Positions 31,833 through 42,740 of a stretch of 64,000 bases of DNA are shown here, one piece after another. Both the position numbers and the translations under genes were made by a program. The notes beneath the pieces are model-generated. The model was given only the letters and a program-made list of their open reading frames with translations, searched no databases and had not been told where the DNA came from. Source of the DNA: Carya illinoinensis (Eukaryota; Streptophyta; Magnoliopsida; Fagales; Juglandaceae). Each line of letters begins with the position of its first letter. Within the stretch, counting starts at the first letter, position 1. The DNA is taken from positions 51,740,653 through 51,804,652 of the forward strand of contig NC_056752.1 in assembly GCF_018687715.1 (NCBI RefSeq). The letters are read 5' to 3'.

Positions 31833-34800
31833 ATGGCGACGAAGTATGAAATAGAGAAGTTCAATGGGAGTAATTTCTCATTCTGAAAAATGAGAATAAA
31901 AGCAATTTTGAGGAAAGATAATTGTTTGACGGCAATTGGAGATAGGCCCGATGAGATCACTGACGACGGCAAGTGGAACGAGATGGATGGCAATGCTATT
32001 GCTAATCTGCACCTAGCACTGGCTGATAGAGTATTGTCAAGTGTGGCGGAGAAAAAGACAGCAAAAGAGATATGGGATACTCTGACAAAATTGTACGAGG
32101 CCAAATCACTACACAACAAAATTTTCTTGAGAAGAAAACTCTACACCCTTCGGATGATGGAGTCAACTATGGTGACAGACCACATCAACACCCTTAACAC
32201 TTTATTTTCACAGCTTACAGCAATGGGGCATAACATAGAGACATGTAAACGTGCTGAAATTCTACTTCAAAGTCTACCTGATTCGTATGATCAACTCATC
32301 ATCAACTTAACCAACAACATTGAAGTTCTAGTCTTCGATGATATTGCAGCTGCGATTCTTGAATAAGAAAGTCGGCGCAAAAGCAAAAAAGATAGACCAG
32401 GAGGTTCACAGCAAGCCGAAGCTTTGGTAATGACGAGAGGAAGATCAACGGAACGTGGCCCCAGTGGGAGTCAAAATCAGAGTAGATCAAAATCCAGAAG
32501 TAAGAAGAATGTCAAGTGTCATCACTGTGGCAAGAAAGGGCACTACAAAAGGGAGTGTTGGCATCTCAAGAAGAACGAAGAAGCCAAAGGAAAAGGCCCT
32601 GAGTTGTCAAAAGCTCAGGATTGTGTAGCAAGCACCTCAGATGATGGTGAAATTTTATACAGTGAGACAACAACAGTTACTGAAGGTAGAAGAAGATTCG
32701 CTGATGTCTGGCTTATTGACTCAGGAGCAACATGGCATATGACTCCCCGGAGAGAATGGTTCCATCAATATGAACCTATCTCAGGAGGATCTGTGTTCAT
32801 GGGAGACGATCATGCCTTAGAGATTGCTGGTATTGGTACCATCAAATTGAAGATGTGTGACGGTACAGTTCGCACCATTCAGGAGGTACGACATGTGAAA
32901 GGCCTGAAGAAAAATCTATTGTCTTTAGGACAATTAGATAATAGTGGGTGTAAAACCCATATTCAAGATGGGATCATGAAAATAGTTAAAGGCGTGCTTG
33001 TAATGATGAAAGCGGAAAAGATAGCTGCAAATTTGTACATGCTTAAAGGAGAAACACAACAAGAAGGAGAAGCATCCACTGCGTTGGCAAGTTCGGCAGA
33101 AGAATTAACAATGATGTGGCACCGTAAGCTTGGCCACATGTCGGAATGAGGTTTGAAGATTCTTGCTGAACAAAAGCTTCTTCCAGGGCTCAAAAAGGTT
33201 TCATTACCCTTTTGTGAGAATTGTGTTACTAGTAAGCAGCACAGATTGAAATTCAGTAGTTCCTCTGCTAGAAGTAAAGCTATCTTAGAACTAATCCATT
33301 CTGATGTTTGGCAAGCACCAGTTTTGTCCCTAGGAGGAGCAAAATACTTTGTGTCATTTATTGACAATTACTCTAGGAGATGTTGGGTGTATCCAATAAA
33401 AAATAAAGCAGATGTATTTCCAGTTTTCAAAATATTCAAAGCGCGGGTTGAGCTTGAATTTGAAAAGAAGATCAAGTGTTTAAGGACAGACAATGGAGGA
33501 GAATATACTGGTATTGAATTTGATAGCTTCTGTCAACAAGAATGTATCAAAAGGCAGCTCACGGTGGCATACACTCCACAACAAAATGGAGTAGCAGAGC
33601 GGATGAACAGAACCTTGTTAGAATGAACAAGAGCGATGTTGAGAACTGCAGGAATGGCCAAGTCATTTTGGGTAGAAGCAGTCAAGACTGCCTGTTATGT
33701 GATCAATCGGTCACCATCAACCGCAATTGATCTGAAAACGCCGATAGAGATGTGGACTGATAAGCCAGCTAATTATTCTCACTTACATACATTTGGAAGT
33801 CCTGTTTATGTTATGTACAACACCCAAGAAACATCAAAACTAGATCCAAAATCTAGAAAATGTATTTTCTTAGGGTATGCTGATGGAGTCAAGAGGTATC
33901 GCCTGTGGGATCCCACTGCCCGCAAGGTGCTAATCAGTAGGGATATTGTATTTGTAGAAGATAAGGTACAAGAAAAAGAAAATGATAGCGCTTCAAAAGA
34001 GAAACCAGAGACTACTACAGTTCAAGTTGAAGAAAGACAAGAATTAGAAGTTCCAGATTCTTCTGAAGCAATATCAGAGCACGAAGAACAAGAACAAGCT
34101 GAGTGTGCAATTCCACAAGTTCGACGGTCAACTCGGGAGAGAAGAAAACCAACTTGGCACTCAGAGTACATCATGGAGGGAAATGTCGCATACTGTCTAC
34201 TAACAGAAGATGGAGAACCGTCAAATTTCCATGAGGCTACAAATAGTCAAGAAGCTTCTCTGTGGATGGTTGCAATGCAAGAAGAAATTGAAGCTCTCCT
34301 TAAAAACAAAACATGGAATCTTGTACCACTACCACAAGGAAAGTAGGCCATCGGAAATAAATGGGTTTACAAAATCAAACGAAATGGCAATGATCAAGTG
34401 GAGCGGTATCGTGCTAGATTGGTGGTGAAAGGATTCGCTCAGAAAGAAGGCATAGACTTCAACGAAATATTCTCTCCTGTTGTCCGACTCTCAACGGTTC
34501 GAGCAGTCCTTGCGATGTGTGCTACATTTGACTTGTACTTAGAACAACTGGACGTGAAAACTGCATTTCTTCATGGAGAAATTGAAGAAGAAATTTACAT
34601 GCTCCAACCAGAAGGTTTTGAAGAAAAAGAAAAAGAGAACTTAGTTTGCAGGTTGAACAAATCTCTATACGGTCTCAAACAGGCGCCGAGATGTTGGTAT
34701 AAGAGATTTGATTCCTTTATCATGAGCCTTGGATACAACAGACATAGTTCAAATCCTTGTGTTTACTACAAGAGATTTAGTAATGGTAATTTTATTATTC

Positions 34801-35774
34801 TGTTGTTGTATGTCGACGACATGTTGGTAGCAGGCCCCAACAAAGATCGTATTACAGACTTAAAGGCACAATTGGCTAGGAAGTTTGAAATGAAGGACTT
34901 GGGACCAGCAAACAAGATTCTAGGGATGCAAATTTACCGAGACAGAAATAATAGGAAGATATGGCTTTCTCAGAAAAATTATTTGAAGAAAATCTTGCGA
35001 CGCTTCAACATGCAAGATTGTAAGCCAATTTCTACCCCTCTTCCTATTAATTTCAAGTTATCCTCAAGTATGAATCCTAGCAATGAAGCAGAGAGGATGG
35101 AAAGGTCTCGAGTACCGTATGCATCAGCAGTGGGTAACTTAATGTTCGCTATGGTTTGTACAAGACCAGACATTGCACAATCAGTAGGAGTGGTTAGTCG
35201 ATACATGGCGAATCCTGGTAAAGAGCATTGGAGTGCTGTAAAGAGGATCCTGAGATATGTCAAGGGTACCTCAAATGTCGCATTATGTTATGAAGGATCA
35301 AACTTTACTGTCAGAGGCTATGTTGATTCAGATTGTGCAGGTGATCTTGACAAGAGCAAGTCCACCTTAAGTTATGTGTTTACTCTTGCTGGAGGAGCTG
35401 TAAGCTAGGTTTCAAAATTGCAGTCTATCGTGGTTACTTCTACAACAAAGGCAGAATATGTCGCAGCTACACAAGCTAGCAAAGAGGCAATATGGTTGCA
35501 AATGCTACTGGAAGAGCTCGGACACGTACAAGAGAAGGTTGATTTATTTTGTGATAGTCAGAGCGCTTTGCATTTGGCAAAGAATCCAGCATTTCATTCA
35601 AGGACAAAGCACATACGAGTTCAGTATCACTTCGTTCGTGAGAAGGTGGAAGAAGGAAGTGTGGATATACAAAAAATCCGTATAAAAGACAACCTAGCAG
35701 ATATATTAACAAAGCCAATTAATAATGACAAGTTTATCTGGTGTCGATCCTCCTTAGGCCTAGCAGATATGTAA
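31833..35774 (+). pseudogene. Copia gag-pol polyprotein with six in-frame stops
   Basis: One reading frame of 1314 codons runs from the ATG at 31833 to the stop at 35772-35774 with no frameshift. Gag is followed by a zinc knuckle (CHHCGKKGHYKREC, near 32518-32562), protease (DSGATWHM), integrase (ending TPQQNGVAERMNRTLLE), RT (YVDDMLVAG) and RNase H (FCDSQSALHLAKN equivalent and ADILTKP). Six stops interrupt it, at 31884, 32364, 33147, 33624, 34344 and 35406. Those at 31884 and 35406 stand where Trp is expected, and those at 33147 and 33624 where Arg (CGA) is expected, so at least four can be single C-to-T or G-to-A changes. The element cannot make its own proteins. Confidence 0.9.
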
Positions 35775-35840
35775 GCGGCATGGAGATGGAAAGTGTAGAA
35801 AAGATAGAAGGATTACAAAAGTGACTTTAAGTGGGAGATA

Positions 35841-36350
35841 TGTAGCGGTAAAACCACTTTTATGGACTTTTATGGGTCAAAAATAATGGCTAGTTGAGCT
35901 TGCATTCACATTTGCTTCCGCCATCTTCCACCGCCAAAGCCACCTTTATGGGTCAAAAATGGTGGCTAGTTGACAACCTACATCAAGCTTGCGTTCACAT
36001 TTGCTTCCGCCATCTTCCACCTCTTTTAACTCCTATAAATACATGTTTTTGCTTTTAAAAACCTATCCCATTTTGAAAGAAAAATTTAGAGAAAGAGAGA
36101 GAGTTTTAGAGAGAAAAATAGTGAGGTTTCTCCTATATATTGTCTTTCCTTTTATAATAAAGAGTGAGTTTTCTCTTTTTATAAGAGAGGGTATTGTCAA
36201 TTGTGCTCTCCTTATTCAAGAGAGAAATTCTTGTAATCCTTTTACTATAAGTGAAATTCTTCTACAATTGGGGTTCCTTATTATTTCTTTTATTCTTTCT
36301 CATTTCTACTTTAGTTGTAATTGTATGCCCCGTACCACAACCTCCTAACA
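35841..36350 (+). repeat. 3' LTR of the copia element in locus C (510 bp)
   Basis: Starts TGTAGCGG right after the purine tract and ends CCTAACA at 36350. Compared by eye with the 5' LTR it has roughly a dozen substitutions, mostly transitions, besides the missing 89 bp copy. Confidence 0.93.
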
Positions 36351-38819
36351 GTCAAGACATGCAATAGACTACTATTCTTTTGTACATTGTTGTTAGATGA
36401 TAAAACATTAAACCTACCTGTATAGCTCTGAGTTTTTGTACACACTAGTAAAATCAACACCCAAAGCTATTTCATCAGCTGAAGTGGTAATTTCCAACAT
36501 CCAAGTTGCTGGGTTGTAGCCATCTATAATTTTTCTGATTCCTTCAATGCTCTACATGAAAATATAAGAAATGTTACAAGTATTAGCAAGTCTACAATAC
36601 AATCAAGATTGTTTTTTCCTGATTCCCAAAGCATCCCCTCAAAATATTTGATAAGATGGCAAGAATGGAGACCCAATGGCCCCACATATATCTCCTGTCC
36701 TCAACGTTTCATGAGGAAAAGCTGCAACTTGATGATTTAGCATCACACTCCAATCTAGAAAGAGAACCTACAAAAATGCACCTACTCATGGATTTTGACC
36801 TCTCTCACCTCATCAAAAGCTTCAAATACGTCAATGCTTGGTTGATGAATGGTGCAAACTACCGTTCTTCCTGTGTTTACAGTGTTCCTAACTGTCCTCA
36901 TAACAATTGCAGTGGATCTTGCATCTAGACCGGTAGTTGGCTCATCCATCAATACTATAGAGGGATTTGCGACAAGCTCAACTGCGATGGTGAGCCTTTT
37001 CCGCTGCTCAGTTGATAGACCATTCACACCAGGCAACCCAACTAATGCGTGCCTCAAAGGGTTCAGCTCCACTAGCTCCATGACTTCCTCAGTGAACATC
37101 TGCAACCATACGCTAGTATTGAGAACCCACAGTTTACAGGCATTGCTAAAATATTCAAGCTCCCTAAACAGTTTCAAACTATTTCCACTTTAAGTTCAAG
37201 CACTAGTAATTTTGTTATTAAGTATGTTTAGCTCTAGCAACACCACACTTAGGTACCGAGCAAATTTTCTTGTCACTTGAATAAAAAGACTAGTTAATAT
37301 GAAAAAGCAAGTAGGTCTATTAGCCTTGATATTGCTCATAAACTGATTTCACAACGTCTTGGTCTGCAACCTTGCCAAGAGAAGACAAGCCCAAACTCTC
37401 AAATATGAATGTAACGTAAACTAAAATTAAATAAAATTGACAGCGTCCAGCAGGGGAATATGCCTATTTAAGCCTAAGCCATATCTCAATCAAGTTTGAA
37501 CTGCCACATCGCATTAGAAATCACGAGAAAAAGAAACAACAAAGCCTCAAACAGTTTGACTCTAAGCTACCGACCTTCCTGGATTCAGAATCAATGTCAG
37601 GGGATAAACGTAGCCATGCTGAGTAGAGCAAGGACTCATAGACTGTAATACGTGGAGAGTGGATGTCATTTTGCTCATAGTACCCACAAATTCGAGCAAA
37701 TGTTTCTTGCTTCTTCGGGTAACCTGAAATTGTGATGTTTCCCTCAATATATCCACCAGTTTTCCTGCCAACCAACACATCCATCAGAGTTGTTTTACCG
37801 GCACCACTAACACCCATCAGAGCTGTGAGAACACCAGGCTTGAAAGCACCACTCACGTCCTTCAGAAGCACCAATTTATCCTCGAGAACCTGATCCTTCA
37901 TTTCCTGAAAGCTCAATTGAAAGAAACGGGAATTAAGTTTCTGGTCAATACTGTCTGAATGAGAAACAGTAACCACTTATTCAAAACATTTACCATGTGA
38001 GTTACCTGTGGCATGTCAACAGAATATGTAATTTCATCAAAGGTGATTGAGTGTGGTTCAAATGAAAGGACTATTCTTCTTTTCCCGTTATTGCTTGCCC
38101 TGATAGACGCTCCTGCCAATAGAGATGACGATCCGGAGGAGGTGGTATTTTTTTTCTCCACTTCCTGGATGTTGATCAAATTAATTTGGAACTTAAATGG
38201 CATGTTAATGATAAATACAAGAGATCAGTGACAATCACAGCACGATGGATAAAAGACGTATCACCTATGTTCCTCGAGCTATTCCTTCTGTGTGTTACTT
38301 GTATGCCGTATCCTTTCCATTCTCCCTGATCATTGCTGTCTGGTAATTCTGATGTTACAGTCCGTGGCTTCCCAAATGCTGCCCAAATTATTAGCAATCA
38401 ATGCATAGCGTCTACAAGACTAAAAAGAATTGAAAGTTAGAACAGGAGATGAAACGCACAGTTGAGAAGACTAAGAGCTAGAGTGAAACAGATGTCGAGA
38501 AGAACACAAATCCAATCACTGCCCCAGTGTCTATCCAGTACTAATACGCATGCGCGAAGAACCCTCGGGACTTCAATACTTCAACTCCAAGCGGTTGGGT
38601 TGAGTTGGGGAGAACCTTCATAGTTGACGTTTTTTTCTTTAAAAAAATGGTTTTCTTTAAGAGGAAGAAAGAGTCTGAATCAAAATTAGCGGTTCAAATC
38701 ACTTACATGGCTCCAACTCTTCCCAAGGAACTCGTTAACCACTATCGCAATCTGCCCATACATCATTGGCGAGGTCCAGCAACCCCATATCCACCGTTTC
38801 ATTAATGCCACCTGGACCC

Positions 38820-41800
38820 GTGTACGCGGCGTGTCCCCTTCGGCGTGTGCAACCAGCATTTTTCCTGTATCCAAGTTATTTCTGTATTTAATTTTGTAGA
38901 AACGATATATTAGAATATATCAAAATTAAAATGAAAGACAAATTCTTTAACTGTGTTTCCTTGCAGGCTTGCACCACTCTTATTCCTTTTAGTATAATTT
39001 TCCTCATTTATTTCAATTTACTTTATGATTTATCGCTTCCCAAAAAAATGTTGCCACTTATCATTCTATATATCACATTTTATTTTTTATTTTATTTTTA
39101 TTAAATTATTGTACTCGTTATCTCTCTATTATATATATATATATAATCATATATAGTATGATATAGGGAAGGTCAGTGAATTTAAAAAAAAAAAAAAAAA
39201 AAAAAAACCTTCTTGCAGCCCAAGAGATGTGGAAAAAGAATTTTATTAGATACAAATAAATTTATATACCGACATATATATAAATATAAATTTTTAAAAT
39301 AATATTAATTTTAATTTTAAATATAAAAATAATAATATTAATATATACAAATTTACGTAACACAACTCTTCAATGGAAAAAATCAAATCACTCTGTCAAA
39401 TGTCACTGACAGAGAGTGCGTCATTGTCATTGCGCAGCAGGGGATGGTGTCACCGTACTTTCCATTCATCGGCGTTCTGTATTATCATTCAGATTCATCG
39501 GCTCCTTGAAGTTTGGCGTTCTTATCTTTCCTAATTCCTACTGTTGCCTAATCTATCTATCTATATACCCTTTTAAATAGGAGATTTTGCTATACAACTT
39601 CTTAACATCTCAATATCTTATTTTTTTTTAATTTTTTAATATTTTTTTTTGAATTTATTTTTTTAAATTAATTTAATTATTTTATTTATTATTTATATAT
39701 TAAATATTTGATAAAAAATAAAATAATAAAAATTAAGAAAAAAATGAAGTGTTAGAGTATTGAGATATTGTAAAGATATTTTCTTTAAATAGACGGTGCT
39801 AGCGCGCTCAGCATTTATTGCGGTGCATACGTTGAAAGGATAATCATACAACACCAACTAAGTTATGATTTAATTATTATTATATATTAAAATTATTATT
39901 ATTTTTTACTTTAATTTAAAACTTCTGTATTTGCAGCCGTTCAAAGTAAATAAAAGATAATTATTTTATACTCAATTGTAAACAAATTGTAATGTAATTG
40001 TTCTTTTATCATTTTTTTAGTTTAAATTTGTTGTTCTATTTTTTTATTTTGAAAATCTTTTTAATATCTTTAATCATTAAAAAAATATACAATTTTATTA
40101 ATAATAAATTTTTAATTATTAAATAAAAATTAATAATTAATAAAAATTAAAATACTCAAATAATAACATTATGTGGGTTAACTAGCATTTTCCTGTTTAA
40201 ATATTAGGATGGTGCTAGCACAACGCTGTGCGTACCTCTATTACAAATTTACAGTTTTTTTAATTATTTTTTTAATATCCTTAATTATTAAAAAAATATG
40301 CAGAATCAATTCTTAAATTACTAAATAAAAAATAAAATTAAAAAATTAAAATACTCGAGCGATAAATTTAAATGATAACATTGAACAAATTAAGTAGCAT
40401 TTTCCTAACTTTTAATATAGGTTTTTCTTTCTTATTAAAAAATAATAAAATAATACTAAATATAATTTTAAGATATACAATAATTTATTTCCTTTCACAA
40501 AAAATATAATTTATTATTAAAAAATGTTTTTTATTTAAATTTAAGATTTATTTTCTTGAAAATGAAGTACAAAACTTATCAACTCTAATAATACAAATAT
40601 TATTTCTTATAATAATAATAATAACAATAATATTTTTCATACTCTGTACTATCGTGATAAATAAAATATAATAAATCATTTATAATAATTTAATATCATA
40701 TGAAAATAAATAATATAATAGTGAATAACATTATTCGAAACGTACACTTTACCAGTCGCTTATATCATGGACCTACAATCGTGCCCTACCGTGTCAATGT
40801 TGACACCCAAATCGTTAATTGATGAAGCGTGTGATCCTAACGCGGGAGCCGCACAGCACATAGCTGGAAGTCAGAGGCGCCATGCTAATTTTTAATAAAA
40901 TTTATTTTTTAATCAATCATATTATATTAATATATAGATTAATATATAATTATATTTATAACAATATTTTTCCTTATTTAAACCATTCCAAAATGAGCAT
41001 ATTTCAATAAAATAATAATATCTCTACAAGTTATTTACATTTAAAACACGTTGTTTAGTATAAAAAGCTAGGTGTATAGTTAATAGTATTTTCCCAAATT
41101 TCAAACACGTCGGACGCATTTAGTTTTCCGGTTGTATATTAAGAATATTTTAAATTATTTTAAATAATAATAAAATCATCTCATATAGTCTTAGCAGTCT
41201 AACTCAACCTGGCCAGAAAATAAAACCGTGTTGGAGGATTGGGAATTTGTGTGATTTGGGTCGCCATGGAATGGTCACATTGGTTGTGAAAAATTGACAA
41301 GAATTAGTTAATGCAGGAAGATCATATTATTCAGGTGGGAGGTAACCGACAATAACAGACAACATTAATGTTTTTTTTTGTTTTCATGATAGACAGAGTC
41401 GTTGCATGATTACAATCGATCTGGGAATCCGCATCACCGTGTTTTATGTGGCGCATTTTAAAACGGCATCCTTTCCATTTTAATTCAAACAAAGGCATTC
41501 CCATGTCAGTTCGATGAGATTACTATTCCTATTTTTTGTATGACTCAAATATCAATTTAGTCACTAAGAAGTACAGAGAAATGTAAACGATATATAACCT
41601 AATTAAACTTGTTCAACCCAGAGAGCTCTAGAGATGCTTGATCTCATTACATTGGCTATCTTTATCTAGACCGATGGGCTTAGAATCCCCTTTTACGGAA
41701 TCCTGTATTGGTTCTTCAGTTCCTCTCAATGACAAATAGGGAGGAAAGGAAACAGTGCGAATAAGAAAAATGATCTTTTTTTTTTTTTCAAAATAAATTG

Positions 41801-42035
41801 AATTAAAAGGCTAAGATCATCTTTTTGAAATTCTTTAATTCTTGATCAAAACGAACCTCTTCATTTCCTCTCCTTTCACTTTGACATTTTAATAAAAAGA
41901 TTCACAATATCTTATCTTCTTTTTATCATTCTTTCATCTTCTTTTATCATATATATGTTTTTTTCTTCAACTACTGTCCTGCAAATGCTTTAGAAGCAAT
42001 TTTAGACGTTTTCTTTGTTTCCTTTTTGGGTGTTC
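38820..42035. other. Intergenic region between locus C and the nested elements
   Basis: About 3.2 kb of AT-rich DNA without a supported gene. An A-run of about 24 bases lies near 39184-39207 and a TA run near 39132-39146. The segment 40883-40975 resembles the core of the repeat at 5783-6198. Exons 1-12 of locus C are not found here. Confidence 0.6.
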
Positions 42036-42087
42036 CATTTTGTTAAAATAGGAGCAGAAATTGAAGATAAACAAGTAATAATGGAGA

Positions 42088-42698
42088 TGTTGAGTTTGGC
42101 TTGATTTCCTACTGAAAATGTGTTTTTTGGGGTTTGCTACAGTGCTGCTACAGTTCCGCTACAGTGCCGCTCGACCTCCGCTCGAGCGACGCTCGAGCGA
42201 AATCTTCCAGAGAGTTTCGCTCGACCTCCGCTCGACAGTCCGCTCGAGCGAAATCTTCCAGAGAGTTTCGCTCGACCTCCGCTCGACAGTCCGCTCGAGC
42301 GAGAATGCAACCCTAACGTGCGCTCGACACTTCACTCGAAGTCCGCTCGAGCGAATGTTCTGACTAGCGCCTTGTCCTATAAATACATCATTTTCTCTTC
42401 ATTTTGAAGTGTGTTCAGCAGCCAAGTTAGAGAGAGCTTTGAGAATCCTTTTGTATACAATCCTAAGAGTTCATTGAGTGTATTGGGGCTTTAGGATTGA
42501 GGATTTTGTGATCAATACTCTTGTACTCCATCCTTGTTCATAGTGAAATCTTTGAAACCGACCCCGACAGTGGACGTAGGCTCACATTGAGCTGAACCAC
42601 TTAAATCTTGGTGTTCTTTGTGTGATTGTTGTTTATTTTGTTGCTTCCGCTATTATTTGCTTCAACTTAGCCTTTGTTTGTTCGGTCCATTCCCAACA
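42088..42698 (+). repeat. 5' LTR of the nested element (611 bp)
   Basis: Contains five copies of the perfect palindrome CGCTCGAGCG and a 51 bp tandem repeat (units starting at 42191 and 42242). The TATA box CTATAAATAC lies near 42379-42388. It is 73 bp longer than the 3' LTR: one extra 51 bp unit plus 22 bp of the same sequence type. Confidence 0.93.
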
Positions 42699-42701
42699 AA
42701 C

Positions 42702-42714
42702 TGGTATCAGAGCG
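42702..42714 (+). promoter_or_regulatory. Primer binding site of the nested element
   Basis: TGGTATCAGAGCG, complementary to initiator Met tRNA, three bases after the 5' LTR. Confidence 0.9.
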
Positions 42715-42740
42715 TCAAGCTCTTTGCAAAATCTTGAGGA

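Larger units (their letters stand above)
31154..36350 (+). mobile_element. Ty1/copia LTR retrotransposon in an intron of locus C
   Basis: A full-length element flanked by a perfect 5 bp target duplication, GTCAA at 31149-31153 and 36351-36355. LTRs start TGTAGCGG and end CCTAACA. The primer site TGGTATCAGAGC (initiator Met tRNA) follows the 5' LTR at 31754 and a purine tract (AAGTGGGAGATA) precedes the 3' LTR. Order is gag, protease, integrase, RT, RNase H, so Ty1/copia; protein style suggests a Tork/Tnt1-like lineage. It lies opposite to the host pseudogene. Confidence 0.95.
29871..38811 (-). pseudogene. PDR/ABCG transporter pseudogene, 5'-truncated, with a copia insertion (locus C)
   Basis: Matches exons 13-24 of loci B and D, at about 38707-38811, 38460-38615, 38265-38378, 38006-38164, 37575-37904, 36809-37099, 36638-36721, 36418-36551, 30829-31056, 30579-30750, 30238-30492 and 29871-30130. 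NBD1 and the first membrane domain are absent. Defects: a TAG in exon 14 (Trp codon, near 38539-38544), exon 16 out of phase by one base at a T-rich run, lost donor of exon 19 (GT to GG), TAA at 30594-30596 in exon 22, and four extra bases near 29981-29998 in exon 24. NBD2 keeps GVSGAGKT but has TGLDARST where the intact copies have SGLDARAA. A 5.2 kb copia element sits in the intron between exons 20 and 21. Confidence 0.88.

Noticed and set aside
42118..42407. Overlapping Arg/Ser-rich frames near the nested element's start
   Set aside because: They translate the CGCTCGAGCG repeats in the 5' LTR in three frames.
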